A program made the position numbers and the translations under genes. From Drechslerella dactyloides (taxonomy: Eukaryota > Ascomycota > Orbiliomycetes > Orbiliales > Orbiliaceae), in contig JAGTWJ010000017.1 in assembly GCA_020064725.1 (NCBI GenBank), positions 248,001-312,000 of the forward strand: 64,000 nt of DNA, given 5' to 3'. The notes below the pieces were generated by a model. It was given only the letters and a program-made list of their open reading frames with translations. It did no database searches and was not told where the DNA came from. Of the stretch, positions 12,188 through 23,407 are shown in pieces. How positions within the stretch are numbered: position 1 is the first letter of the stretch; each line of letters begins with the position of its first letter.

Positions 12188-12227
12188 TAGTCTCGCGAGC
12201 CAGACTGCCGTACTTTAACCGGCGAAG
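12188..12227 (+). repeat. Dispersed repeat, copy 1
   Basis: A 40-bp segment matches the reverse complement of 46741-46780 at 36 of 40 positions. Two of the four differences are C/T and G/A changes at CpG dinucleotides. The copy abuts a small hairpin (CCGGC-GAA-GCCGG). Probably the remnant end of a mobile element; no coding part is visible. Confidence 0.6.
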
Positions 12228-12795
12228 CCGGTGTGCCGTAGACAGTCAATCTTGTGGTGTGAATATAGAGATGCGGGTTTACCAAGATAGGAGCGTGCAG
12301 TTCTCTCGTATACAAATGTTTATTGCGTGAGTTCAGTATTTTGACCGGGTCATACGATCTTATGAACGAGGGATATTGCCTTTCATGAATGGAAAAACTT
12401 TATATCCTGCTTCTACACGGAGGACGGGGTTGACTTTGTGTATTTACAGCCATCTGTAATTCCGGTTTATTATTTCTGGCACTTCTGGCTCTTAGGGCCA
12501 AATACGGGTCTATAGAAATATAGCCTTGGAACGGATATGATGGATACTTTCGAACTCTAGTCTCGCGGAATGAACGTTGCTATTTAACATACATAGTGCA
12601 AGCCCGTCAACCTAACTCCAACTCCTTTATTCTAACAACGAATCGAACCGATGATGTTGAAAACAACAGCTAAATTATAACGGTTCTGTCGAACACCAGC
12701 GGCTGGTCCGGTTCCACCATCTTCCTCGCAAACGACATACTTGACCATTCCGAACGTCAACGGACGGCTGATGTAAAATGGCCACTTCGGGTCGA

Positions 12796-13558
12796 TCAAG
12801 GCTTCCATGTTCTCATAAAATCCTTGAAAGCCCTCATCACATATCGCTGATTCAGGTCCTCTCCGGCACCCGAAAGCTCTTTATAGTGCCGCATGATGAT
12901 GCGGGGTATGATACCACTGTCGACAAAATCGTGGATGGCTCGGGTTAGGTCTTTCTGCTTTGTGTTCCCGAAGCCCATTGAACGCACGAGAGGGAGTTTG
13001 TTAGTCCCGGAAAATATTCGCTGGTGTATATATATTTTAAATAGTGGGCATGTGGCGGATAGACGTACGTCGGGCGTGGGGAGTTGTGTATACATGGAAA
13101 GAATGGAGTCATCTGTGTAGTTGCACTGGGAAATTTTCTAAAAATGAGGCGGTGAGGAAAGGAGTATACTGTACATTTTGCTTGGTGTATCCGAGTCTTT
13201 TACTTCTCGCTTTGATTCTCCAGTAATGCGACGCGAGTTCGGAAGAGCTAACGGATAGCTTGAATCTCTCGTTGAACTTTTTGGCCACTTCGGAGGGCGA
13301 GTCCCCCTTCATACGACACTCGAGGATGTAATTGTCTTCGTCCGTCGTGAAGCGAGCGCGGGGCCCCTTTTGCCAACGTTTGTCATTTTTCAGGAGCGTC
13401 AGTTCGTCAAAGGAAAAGGAATCGGTGTCCGGCGATTCATCATCGGTGGGGGTCGAGTTGGTCGTCGAGTCGGGTTCCAGTTTTACGGCGGGGCCAGTGG
13501 CTGTGCATACTGTATCCTGGCTATCTGTGCGTGAGGGGTTTCCAGTCCTGTGTTCCAT
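12796..13558 (-). CDS. Small two-repeat Myb/SANT-like protein
   Basis: Model: exons 13558-13175, 13125-13069 and 12954-12796, 199 aa. The start is ATG 13558 because the more upstream open codon is GTG. The first intron is only 49 bp and the middle exon 57 nt. All junctions preserve phase 0 and join two in-frame blocks. After an acidic Ser/Asp-rich N-terminus, residues ~68-120 form a Myb/SANT-like helix bundle starting RFTTDEDNYIL. A second, similar unit starts NYTDDSIL across the exon 1/2 border and runs to ~RHYKEL. The two units align in helix spacing, which suggests tandem DNA-binding repeats. Probably a nuclear DNA- or chromatin-binding protein. No named family is recognised, and the splice sites are my inference. 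Confidence 0.55.
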
Positions 13559-14961
13559 GGTTGTGGCGTATGGCACTGCGGTAAGAAGCAGCGATTGCGC
13601 AAAGTAGACGTCTACGCACTTGGTGGGTGTTTATTTGCGTAGACACGCGGGTATTGTTGAGGCTAGATGATACTAGTCGGGCATGTACATGTATGGAGAC
13701 TTTGCTTTGAGAGACCCGTGCGAGAATATACTAGGCCCTCTTGACATTATAATAAGAGCCGTTTTTGTATATTTAGATACAATCTGCTGGCTGGCCCTCG
13801 ACTGCCGATTGATCGACGGTGTTAACATGTTTGGATATACCGATCACAGTAGAAACCCTGCGAATTGGAGATCCAATGGGCTGTATCGAACTGTCTATCT
13901 AAGCCATGGACTTGCGTGCATAACGACCACGATTCAAAGGGATACTTCACCAAGTGTCGCTAAGTGCAAGCAGGAGCCGGTGGGCCATAGCTACGGATGC
14001 CACTAGGCGATAATTAGTGTCGAACGAGTAATGTTGTTTCAATGGCTGTACTATTTGCAATGTTAGATGTTCGTGGTGCGGATTGACCTATTTAAGTGTT
14101 TTCGATTGAGAATAACTATATGTACAGTACAGTGATATACTACGATTGATCATAACTGAAAATCTTAGTGCATCTTTGTTGCGCAGAAATCCCAACAACG
14201 TCCGGTATCGAGTGACGTTCCTGGCAGCGACTTTGCCTTGTATCGGGACGCCAACGTGCAACCCACTATCGATAGCTAACCATCCTTTGGCCTAGCCTGG
14301 ATGCCAGGCGGTGTACACATGTAGCCTTTGGCCGCAAAGTTACATCTGTGTGGGCACACGCCAGCGTAAAAGTCCCAACATAAAGCCAAACTTGAGTGTG
14401 TAGGTAGCTTAATACTAACCTGGACTGCATTAGACTGGGTGCTGTGTGGCCAAAGCAAGTACAAGTTTGTGGCCCGCACAGCTAGCTGTGCACAGCCCAG
14501 CGCCATAAAATTGAAACAGCCTCGGAGCAAGTGTTGCATTGGAATACCTCTTGGTGCTTGTTGAACTCGCAAGAGCTATGTGCATATAAAATAGGAGGAA
14601 TTGCCCGCTGGTATAAACTGACCTGTCGAAACGTATATTTATCTCGGCCTCTGCCCAGAGGCTATAGTTATCTGAAGACCAGTCGAAGAAAAACTTTATC
14701 AATTCAACCAAGCACAGATCCTTCGCCACATGCATGCATAATTCTTACCGGATGCTGGCTCCCAAGATCAATAAGCTACTTTGTCTCGCAATCAGCATCG
14801 TTAAAAATTAATCAATTTCATAATAATTAAGCCTCTGGGGAGAGTGTGAACACTTTCATAGAACGCAGGAGATTGTCGGCTTGTTCGCTGGTCGAACTCA
14901 TAGACAATATCTTACACCAAGTTCAGAGTTACTGATATCGTGAAATTATAGTACCAGTCCC
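13559..14961. other. Intergenic region, no gene seen
   Basis: About 1.4 kb of mixed composition between the Myb-like gene (-) and the pseudo-subtilase gene (+). Open frames are short and unlike known proteins. It presumably holds both promoters. Confidence 0.5.
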
Positions 14962-17900
14962 ATGGCTAGAGTAAAATACACACACCTACCCCGTTCATTG
15001 GGATATATATCGCTACTATTATTGGTATCCTGTTTCTTCGTATCCTCTACTTATGGTTCTTCGGGAATATTGCCACGGGATGTCACGGATTTTACTGCCA
15101 GCTCAAGTTCAGATTTGAGAACGCGGAACTACACTAACCTTTTCAGACGCGATGACGAGGAGATTGAGTCGTGGGTCTTTACTATTCGTCCAACTGGAGT
15201 CAACTTCCCAGGCATCGCGGACATCATCCGAAGAGAGATCACATACCTACGGGCTGACGGTAGCACCATTACGAATGAAAGATTTGTCGAGGGGTTATAT
15301 GGTGGCTTGATATTCTTCTACATCAACGCCACAGAGAGCACTGTTGAGGAGCTTCTAACGACGTTCCAACTATTCGGTATTGGGGATCAAGTTCGTTCTC
15401 CAATCTAGACACTCCGAATTTGGCATTCATCCGTTGATTTGCTTCGTACTCTCTTACATCCTTCTGGATACTGCTAACATACCACACAAAATGATTTGCC
15501 TGATGGCCACTCTAGATAATGGGTTATGAGCGTCCTGATGCCCCCACAAGTAGTAATCCGTATATGTATGAACCAGTCGAGCTCAGTGGCAGCCATGCCG
15601 ACAGCCCCCCGGTCAATCCACCGGATCGCCCTAGGTCGCCATCGGCCGGCAAAGTTCGAAGATTATCGAAACGCGAAGACGAGCCTTACGAGCCTGACCT
15701 GCGACGGTTAGACCATTGTAGACGCGACCTCTGTTTGCTCTCTCAACCCCCGGGTGATACCCCCGGAACGGTACCGAAGCCGGTGCGGGACGGATGCACT
15801 TACTACCGTGATGCCAATGGTGGGGCCGGGACGTTAGTGTATATCTTTGGCACGGGGATTCTTAAAGATCATACCGTAAGTCCACACAGGTTCTTCACAG
15901 AACTTTTCCTAAGCAATCTCGATGTGGCTGTTTAAAAAGACTGATTAACCAACCACACCCGGGCCATCGGGTTTTGCAACCTGCAAAACATATAGTCGTT
16001 CGAAAACGTGGACTGGAGCCAGGTGAAGTGGTTCTCTTCAGATCAAGATGCGACGCCATTCACGGATGACGAAAACAATCCCATCGGCACAGAGGCAGCC
16101 AGCAGAATACTGGATCCGACTTTCGGAACAGCGCCCAAGGCGAAAATAGCGGTCGCGAAAGGCACAAACAAGTTCGGCAAGCTCACATGGTATAGCGTGA
16201 TTGAAACAATCATTTTGATAGGCAAACATATCCGGGAGATCAGAACCTCAGGCGGACCTTTGTCCGAAGCTTCGATTGTCATAGCATTTAGCTGGGAGAT
16301 GGCAGCACATCCGAAGCTGGGTAGTGATGACATCCACTCTCGGCACCAAGTGATCTTTGCACAGGTGGTTACGGAATTGACTAATCGGGACCCGCGAACT
16401 ATAATTGTCGCCCCTGGGCACTGGTCCGGTGACATCACTAGTAGGGTCTGTTGCATACCCCGAATTTAAGAGGTCTTGCGCGACCCACGGACAGCCTGAG
16501 ATGCGCGGAAGACGGACTGGATGCATGTACCAAGGCTGATACCTTGAATATACTTAGCCAGAACCAAATTACGTAAAAGCGATGCTATGGGGTTTGTCCC
16601 AGCGCCCAGATACTATTCCTGGGATTTTTACAGTGGGGGCAACCAACAAAGAAGACCAGCGGTACAGAGCTGAGCATATGCAGTCCGGGCAAACTAGATT
16701 TGGCTCTCATATTTACGCTCCTGACCAGTCGATTTGGACGGCGACAAAGCTACCAGATAAGTATGGCTGGGCGAACGGCCTCCATCTAGGTATGTCGTCA
16801 ACCTGATCTTACATGCGGCTGTACTTTTTGCCCCGAGAACCCGAGGCTCAAACTGGTAGCCACTCTCCATGGTCGAAGAGCCTTATTCCAATCAAAGCCA
16901 TATAACAACGACTGCGTAGAAGATATCGGAATGATGTTGATCTGCTACGCATGAGCTTCGAACTTATGCTTACTTGGTATATCTTGTGACAGCCGTCTCC
17001 ACAGTTGTAGGTGTTTTGGCTTCTACGGCATCGCCATATCCCGAATTCAGCATTCGCGATGTCATGCGTCACATTATGAGAATGGCGCACAGCCGCATGC
17101 CTGTAGCCGTATGGCGGACCAATCCTGAAAAGGCGTGGCTGTTCCCGCCTATTGTCTGGAACGGTATTACAGCCTCGCCGCAATCTTGTACGAGACGCCC
17201 TCAATCTCAGCCACGAGAAGGGTTGATTAGCCGCCGCAGCTCCCCCGACGCGTGCGATATGAATGGTATGCTGGTGGATCAAGTCGACCCGGACGTACGC
17301 AGCGGGAAGCCTGATGAGATAAAAAATTGGATGTTCTTCATATCTCCGGGACGGGAAAGAACGACCGACATCCTTGAGATCAGGCACCATATCAAAACGA
17401 ATATCGGGAAGGATGAGAGTATAGAAGAGCAATGGGAATTTGACTTCAGGGAAGATCCCGTCTGGTTCCATCTTAAGATTTCGAGAGCGCAAGCTACTGA
17501 GATCGCAGATAAATGGAAAACTACAGTAAGCAGACAGCCTTAATATGCTCCTGTTTCGAAATTTCGATTGTTGATATACGGCGCCATCGACACTGCGCTG
17601 TTGCAAGATATATTACCGATAGAAGCGCCTTCTGTCGGAATTACAATTTGGCTGCTGGTGCTTGGGTAAGCTGATTTAACGATGTATTTGATTACCAAAT
17701 CTTAGATCTCCCAGCTCCAAAGTCTGGATACCTTTAGGCGAGAGAACGTTATAGATTTTCCGGAGGCGGAAGTTGAAAAAATGGAAAAGGTTACCAATTC
17801 AACAAAACGTCACCCCGGAGAGATCAAAAAGAGAGATATCCTACGAAACCAGAGACAAGACCCTGACTGGGCGCTTCGTATGATCTCTAGGGATCCTAAC

Positions 17901-20900
17901 CACACCGATGATGACGGAAACTACTACTACGACGCTGGAGAAGGCAAAAGTGATCATGTCTACGTCTATGTTGTTGATACCGGGGCTTGGCCAAATCACC
18001 CAGTAAGCGCTCTGTACACATGCTCATCCAGTATACCATAAATATTTCAGGGCCTTTTCGCTCATCGGATTTGCAATATTCTCGAGCAATTAGGTTTTCG
18101 ATCACAACCGAATAAAGGAATATATAATAGGCGACTGGAAGGAAACTGCGTCTGCATATTCAAAATTTCGGCTTGACTGGAAGCAGCTTAAGGCTCGGCT
18201 TACGGATGTATTGGCAAACACCACTCGAGCTCATGGAACCGGAATCTTGAGCAGAATTATCGGGAAGGATGTAGGAACCGCGCCTCAAGCTAACGTTATC
18301 CCCGTCAAATTCACAGATAAGGTCGGCCGTATATCTTCGGAGGTATTGGCATCCGCACTGTCGAAGACATTGCGCAACATGGATGCTAAAAAACTTAGGG
18401 CAATCACAAACGGCCATCGTCTGCCTCAATTCGTGATAAATATATCATTGGGGACCGTTCTCCCGGATCTCGGCGACCCTGATGGTCTAAGAAAAGCTAT
18501 AACCAAGGTCTTTCGATTGGGAGATTTAATGATGGAGTTCGCAAAGAGGCCAGACACTTTGGTGGTGCTACCTGCGGGGAACGGTAAATGGGTAATGAAG
18601 TTTTCTTTCGCGGGCCCATAATTTTCTCTCTGCTTATACGAGCTGACCTCATACTAGCCCAACGTTGTACAACTTACGCCACAAACATATGATGGTAGTC
18701 CGGAAGCTTTGAACTTTATAGTCGTTGGAGGAGTGAGTACGATGGGGTCTAGAGTGTTTCAAACTGGTCCTTCCGTGAAGATTTCAGCACCAGCCGACAG
18801 AATGGTAGTAGCTTCCCGTGATGGCGAGGGGGACGGAATATTCTTGGCACAAGGAACCCCTTACGGTAAGCTATCCGAGCTCCCAAAATGTGTGATACCA
18901 ATGTGTCCAAATACAAATATGATTGCCCGACTACCGTCATGGCCTATCGGAAGGGCGACTAATCCACAACCACGTTCTAGGCGCGGCAATGGTTTCGGGA
19001 ATTTTGGCGACATATATGGCATCTGGAATGTCCACTACCGAAGCAAGGCAACAGCTGTATGGATTAGCATATAGCCGTAGACCTGCCGACGCTTCTAGGC
19101 CCTCAGGCAATGAAATCGGCCCGGACCCATATCCGAAAGTGGTATGGAATGGAATCAGGCGCTATGCGATAAATGCTCCCCAACAAATCAAAAAAAGAGC
19201 CAAAGAGGACGGTGTCAATATCACGATACCGATTGGTAGTGAGCATCTCGAGGGGAATAGAACTGAGCAGAAATCATGGGTTTTTTTCATCGACACTGAG
19301 CATGCATTTGACACAGAGCTGGAAAAGATCAAAACTTTTGTTAAAGGTCTTGGCAACGACGCCACGGAAGAAAAGTGGACTCGAAACTTCAATGGTGGTT
19401 ACATGTTTATCGAGATCAGAACATTAAGATGGCGGGCAATTCAGATCATGACGAAATGGGGCTCATCTCAACCGGTAAGTGATTAGTGTCCAATCGCGTG
19501 GTAGTTTGGAGTTTTATGTTTGTGCTCTAATAATCAGAAACTCACTGGTGGCTAATTCAAATGTAGTTGTCAGTCTGCGAAGAACGAGAAGCCCTTTATT
19601 CTTCGCAAATTCCGATTAAAGCGCCGTTTGACATCAGCAAGATTGGTAATATGAACAAGACAAAGGATGCCGGTGCTAATGAAGACAAAAGTGGCACTCT
19701 CAACAAAAGAGCACTTCGGCGGCGTGATGGAAAAGCCAGAGACGCGCCATATAACTTACGAATAGTATCACAGGGCCGAGGTCAACCTGTACCCAAACAG
19801 TATTACTATGACAGCTCAGAGGGTGAAGGTGTTAATATGTACATCGTCGGTACTGGCAGTGACTTGACACACAAAGTATGATTTGTCACGGCATCAACCC
19901 GTACTTTTTGACCAGACTCTCACACGCTTCCCGTTCTAGGAATTCGCGCATATTAAGCGAGAAGACTGGAGGGTCATCTGGGGAGATGAAACTAAAGAAG
20001 GCCAACAAATGGATGATGAGTCAGGGTTCGGAACGGCCATTGCAAGTCAGATCTTCGGGGATAGAGCCGGCACGGCGAGGAAAGCGAGACCAATATCCGT
20101 CATTGTGAACAACAAGGATAAAGTAGACCCAATACTTTATTTGAGAGCAATCGCCAGAATGATCGAAGACATCCAAAAACAAGGCAATAGATATATCGCT
20201 GTCATTAACATGGCTATAGGATTTATGGCACCTAGCATGTCCTCAACAAACGCAGCAATACATAGTATCTTCATTCAACAGTTCGAGGCCCTTACGAGCA
20301 TGAGAAATGTCCTCATCACGGTATCACCCATGGGCTCTGGAGCAGTGGTAAGCGTCCTCCTTCAGAGTTCAAGACCTCCAACGCCAATTTGCCTCCTAAC
20401 TTCTGACATCACGTCTCCTAGGCGCCAGCGAGCTATTTCCCAGGGAATATGGACTTAGAATTCCCTTCTGCTCGGAGCAATATAATTTCTGCCGGAGGCG
20501 TCGACTCTCAAGGAAAACTTATATTTTCATTACCAGGATCTGTATCCGCTCCAGCGGCCGACGTATGGATTGCAGCAATACCGTCACAAAATCCACTCCC
20601 AGATGGCGGCAGACAAGGGCTAAGCATTGAAATCGGTGAGCATTCCTCATTTTGATGAAATTTATGCACGGCTTGGTGGCCATATAATAGGGTGATATGG
20701 TAACAATGAATGTGGGTATATTAGCCGCTTCAACCGTTGCTGGCGTCCTTGCAACGTTTATATCGAAAGGGAACTCACCTCGACAGGCTAAAATTCTGCT
20801 ATACCAAAACGCTTATTCTCGTCGTCCGGCGGACTCTAAACCGGATCCCAAAGCAGTATACCCACCTGTGGTTTACAACGGCGAAGATCCTGACAGTGAT

Positions 20901-21380
20901 AAACTGGACCCGAAAGTCTATGAAAAGAGAGATAAACTTTCTTCCTTGACCGATGAAGAGTTCTACAATCTAGATGACAGTAACTATGCCAGTCCGGATG
21001 TGATCGAAGTAGAAGATCAAGATGACAATAACGAAGACGCCAGTCAGGTTGTTGTGACTGTAGATGCGCCTGGTTGTAATCATCCGCTTCGTCGAAGTGC
21101 TCCCACGCACACAATTGTGAGGAGAGACGGCTCAAAGAAGTCCAAGGACTCGAAAGATCGAATAACGAAAACGGTGACAAACCCATGCGAGGAGGCTACT
21201 CTGGCGCCAACGATACCCTCGGAGATGAGTGCATTCACGCCAACCTCGCTTTCGATGGAACCAATGTCAACGATCGCGTGGGTTTACAACGAAACCTTCT
21301 GCAAGATTTGTAAGGAAGCGAACGGCCGAGTTCCGATAGAGGGGGTTATCTGGATTCCTAGGGACTGCCCCTGTAGATAA
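14962..21380 (+). CDS. Tandem triple pseudo-subtilase (three I9-S8 modules)
   Basis: Model: 13 exons: 14962-15390, 15516-15875, 15996-16445, 16558-16789, 16993-17525, 17706-18002, 18094-18591, 18658-18865, 18981-19474, 19567-19875, 19940-20347, 20422-20635, 20725-21380; 5088 nt, 1695 aa. A hydrophobic N-terminus (LGYISLLLLVSCFFV) is a signal peptide. Each of three modules has an I9-like propeptide (~65-143, ~600-668, ~1080-1167), a Lys-Arg site (195-196, 710-711, 1214-1215) and a subtilisin-like S8 fold ending in a Y/H-SRxP...VVxNG linker. At the Asp/His/Asn/Ser positions module 1 has G255, I293, H405, H489; module 2 has D759, H814, N930, P1001; module 3 has G1262, F1300, S1403 and an insertion-disturbed GLS (S1474). 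So no module looks like an active serine protease. A ~175-residue acidic/Ser-Thr tail follows. Two ORFs span module borders without a stop, supporting one gene. Function unknown; a secreted pseudoenzyme is inferred. Confidence 0.85.
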
Positions 21381-22209
21381 AGGGCCATGCATGATTGCGC
21401 GATTGGAAGAAAACTCCGATAAATACTCAAGTATATATCTTGCTGCCACTTTGATTATGTTATCCGTATCGAGATCTCGCTGTTAGATATTTAACATGTA
21501 ATTAGTGATCGTTATGCGTATGCGCATATACGTACCGAAATTGAAAGACGAACTTGTATTTGCTAGTGAATTATATTTCCGAGATAATCACGGACATTGA
21601 ACGTCGAGATTTAATCCACTGATTGGATTACATTCCTTTGTATGGATATATTATATCAATATCGATATATCATGAGCCTCGACAAGGGCGTGCCAGTACG
21701 TCAGATCGGCCGTTAGAGCATATTATAATTATTCGGCAGCTGCAGCTGTCAATATTTACTGCAGACTGTTCTCAGCCCTACTTGCCACATCGGCTCCGCA
21801 TCATGCGTCCTTTTTTTTTTTTTTTTTTAAAAAAAAACACCTTTTACTTTTTTACATTAACAAGCTGATCGATCTTGCCTTAGCACAACGATAATGAGAT
21901 AGTGTATGTAGCGTGTATGGCGCGTGCAGCGTCTGTTTTCGCTTGTCTCGTTGTCATCTTAGTGGCTACTAAAAGCGGACACTGTGGCGCACAATACCAC
22001 ACAGTGCCACAGCAGCCAAGTATTTAACCCACCTCCCTCCGCCTACGAATCCCTGTTCCTTGCATCCTCCACATCCTCGTTGCAACCACCAACATCGCAG
22101 GTAGAGCCATAGCCATCCGTATCACTGTCGCTATCGCTATCGCATCGAATATTATCTTCGCTGCCTTTCCCACCGTCTTCTCAATTTCAAAATCTCCTAT
22201 CCTCACGAG
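21381..22209. other. AT-rich intergenic region
   Basis: I see no gene. It contains a T18 run directly followed by an A10 run at 21811-21838. The region before 22210 is the promoter of the small YIPPH-motif gene. Confidence 0.5.
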
Positions 22210-22799
22210 ATGGAGCCGACAGGGATTCATGACAGCAGGAGTAAGTCAAGTCCCCCTTGTGCTAGTGTACTCTTGATTCCCGCGTCCGATGAAAAAGCTT
22301 GGGTTTTTTTGGGGCGCGGGAGAGTGGGAATTAGTAGCTGACACACATTGTAGCGGGCGAGCAAATGAGCTCAGTCTTGTTCGAGCACCCGGTCCAAGTG
22401 CCAGAGCACGAAATTATCAAACTCCTACCGCTTAAGGCCCTCGGCTACAGCAAAACCCTCGAGGCAGTCGACGCCGTCAAAAAGATCATTCGACAGGAGG
22501 GCCTTGACGTCCGCGCGGCCGTCGTCAAAGCAGTCATCAGCTTTGGAGTCACCGATCAGAGTGTCCTCGACGAGATCACCAACCCCCCAAAGCCAAAGTT
22601 GCCATCGGCACCCACAGCCAGCTCCAGCAGAACTCAGCCGGCGAATGTGAGCGAGGGATATATCCCTCCCCACCAGCGATGGAAGCAGCAAGAGAGGGGG
22701 ACGGGGACCGCGTACATCCCTCCTCACCTCCGACAGAAACAACAGGCAGGTGAGAAAAAGCCAAAGGAGGGAGAGAACGGAGGAGAGGAGAAGAAGTAG
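22210..22799 (+). CDS. Small protein with two YIPPH motifs
   Basis: Model: a 31-nt first exon (22210-22240), an intron 22241-22353 (GTAAGT...CTGAC...TAG) and a second exon 22354-22799, 158 aa. The splice keeps the frame and places an upstream ATG before the internal ATG at 22365, which is the alternative start. Residues ~25-75 are helical, with repeated Leu/Ile/Val. The second half is a disordered Pro/Gln/Lys-rich tail containing GYIPPHQRW and AYIPPHLRQ. The YIPPHxR motif recurs in many fungal proteins, often near RNA- or ribosome-related domains, but no function follows from it alone. Family not recognised. The ORF is credible by codon content and intron signals. Confidence 0.6.
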
Positions 22800-23407
22800 A
22801 GGGAGTTGGATAAACAGGAGTCGCAAGAGGCTGGTGGTGTTATATCCCTCACCATGCCTATGGCAGCTCCCTCCAAGCACGGTTGATCTCCAAGCTCATC
22901 TTTCCACATGTTAGCACCCATTTTCGATCATCATGTCTCCATCTCAATTCAGACTCAAGTAGCACCTAGACTAGCCTTGTCTGTTCGATTTAATGTTAAA
23001 TAGTAATATCTAATATTATAATCATTTTATAGACCCATCTCAAGTTAACCAAAGTAGAACAGCAGTCTCTAACCCACCTACACTTCCAAGCAAAAATAGC
23101 GGCGGAACTAGCATCCATCACGGCGCTCTGAACGAGGGTACCGCTCTCTTGACATGGTGTGCTTGAGATCATAGTGTGTTGAGCGGGTACAATGCAACAT
23201 TGCAAATCGGGAAGCAGCCTGAGGGAGCTTAGCAATATATTATGGTAAACTAGAACTACAACAGATCTCAACTTGGACATTCCAACAAGATCATGATGCT
23301 TGCACTTTCCGGCACAAATTACTAGCCACATGAAGTTCCGATGGGCTTCACTGGTAACCTCTCACTCGGTGTCCATTAATCCAGATCTGCAGCTCGATGG
23401 CCCTCTG
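22800..23407. other. Intergenic region, no gene seen
   Basis: About 600 bp after the YIPPH-motif gene. No coding signal that I can support; the only open frame is antisense and lacks a recognisable domain. Confidence 0.45.

Larger units (their letters stand above)
11582..12795. other. Intergenic region after the bromodomain ATPase
   Basis: It contains the 3' UTR of the upstream gene with a G-rich tract at 11624-11650, a T-rich stretch to about 11900, and a dispersed repeat copy at 12188-12227. I see no gene. Confidence 0.6.

Noticed and set aside
14962..21380. Three separate adjacent pseudo-subtilase genes instead of one
   Set aside because: The module 1/2 and 2/3 borders are each crossed by one uninterrupted frame (16993-17525 and 18981-19474), only the first module has a signal peptide, and there is no promoter-sized gap.
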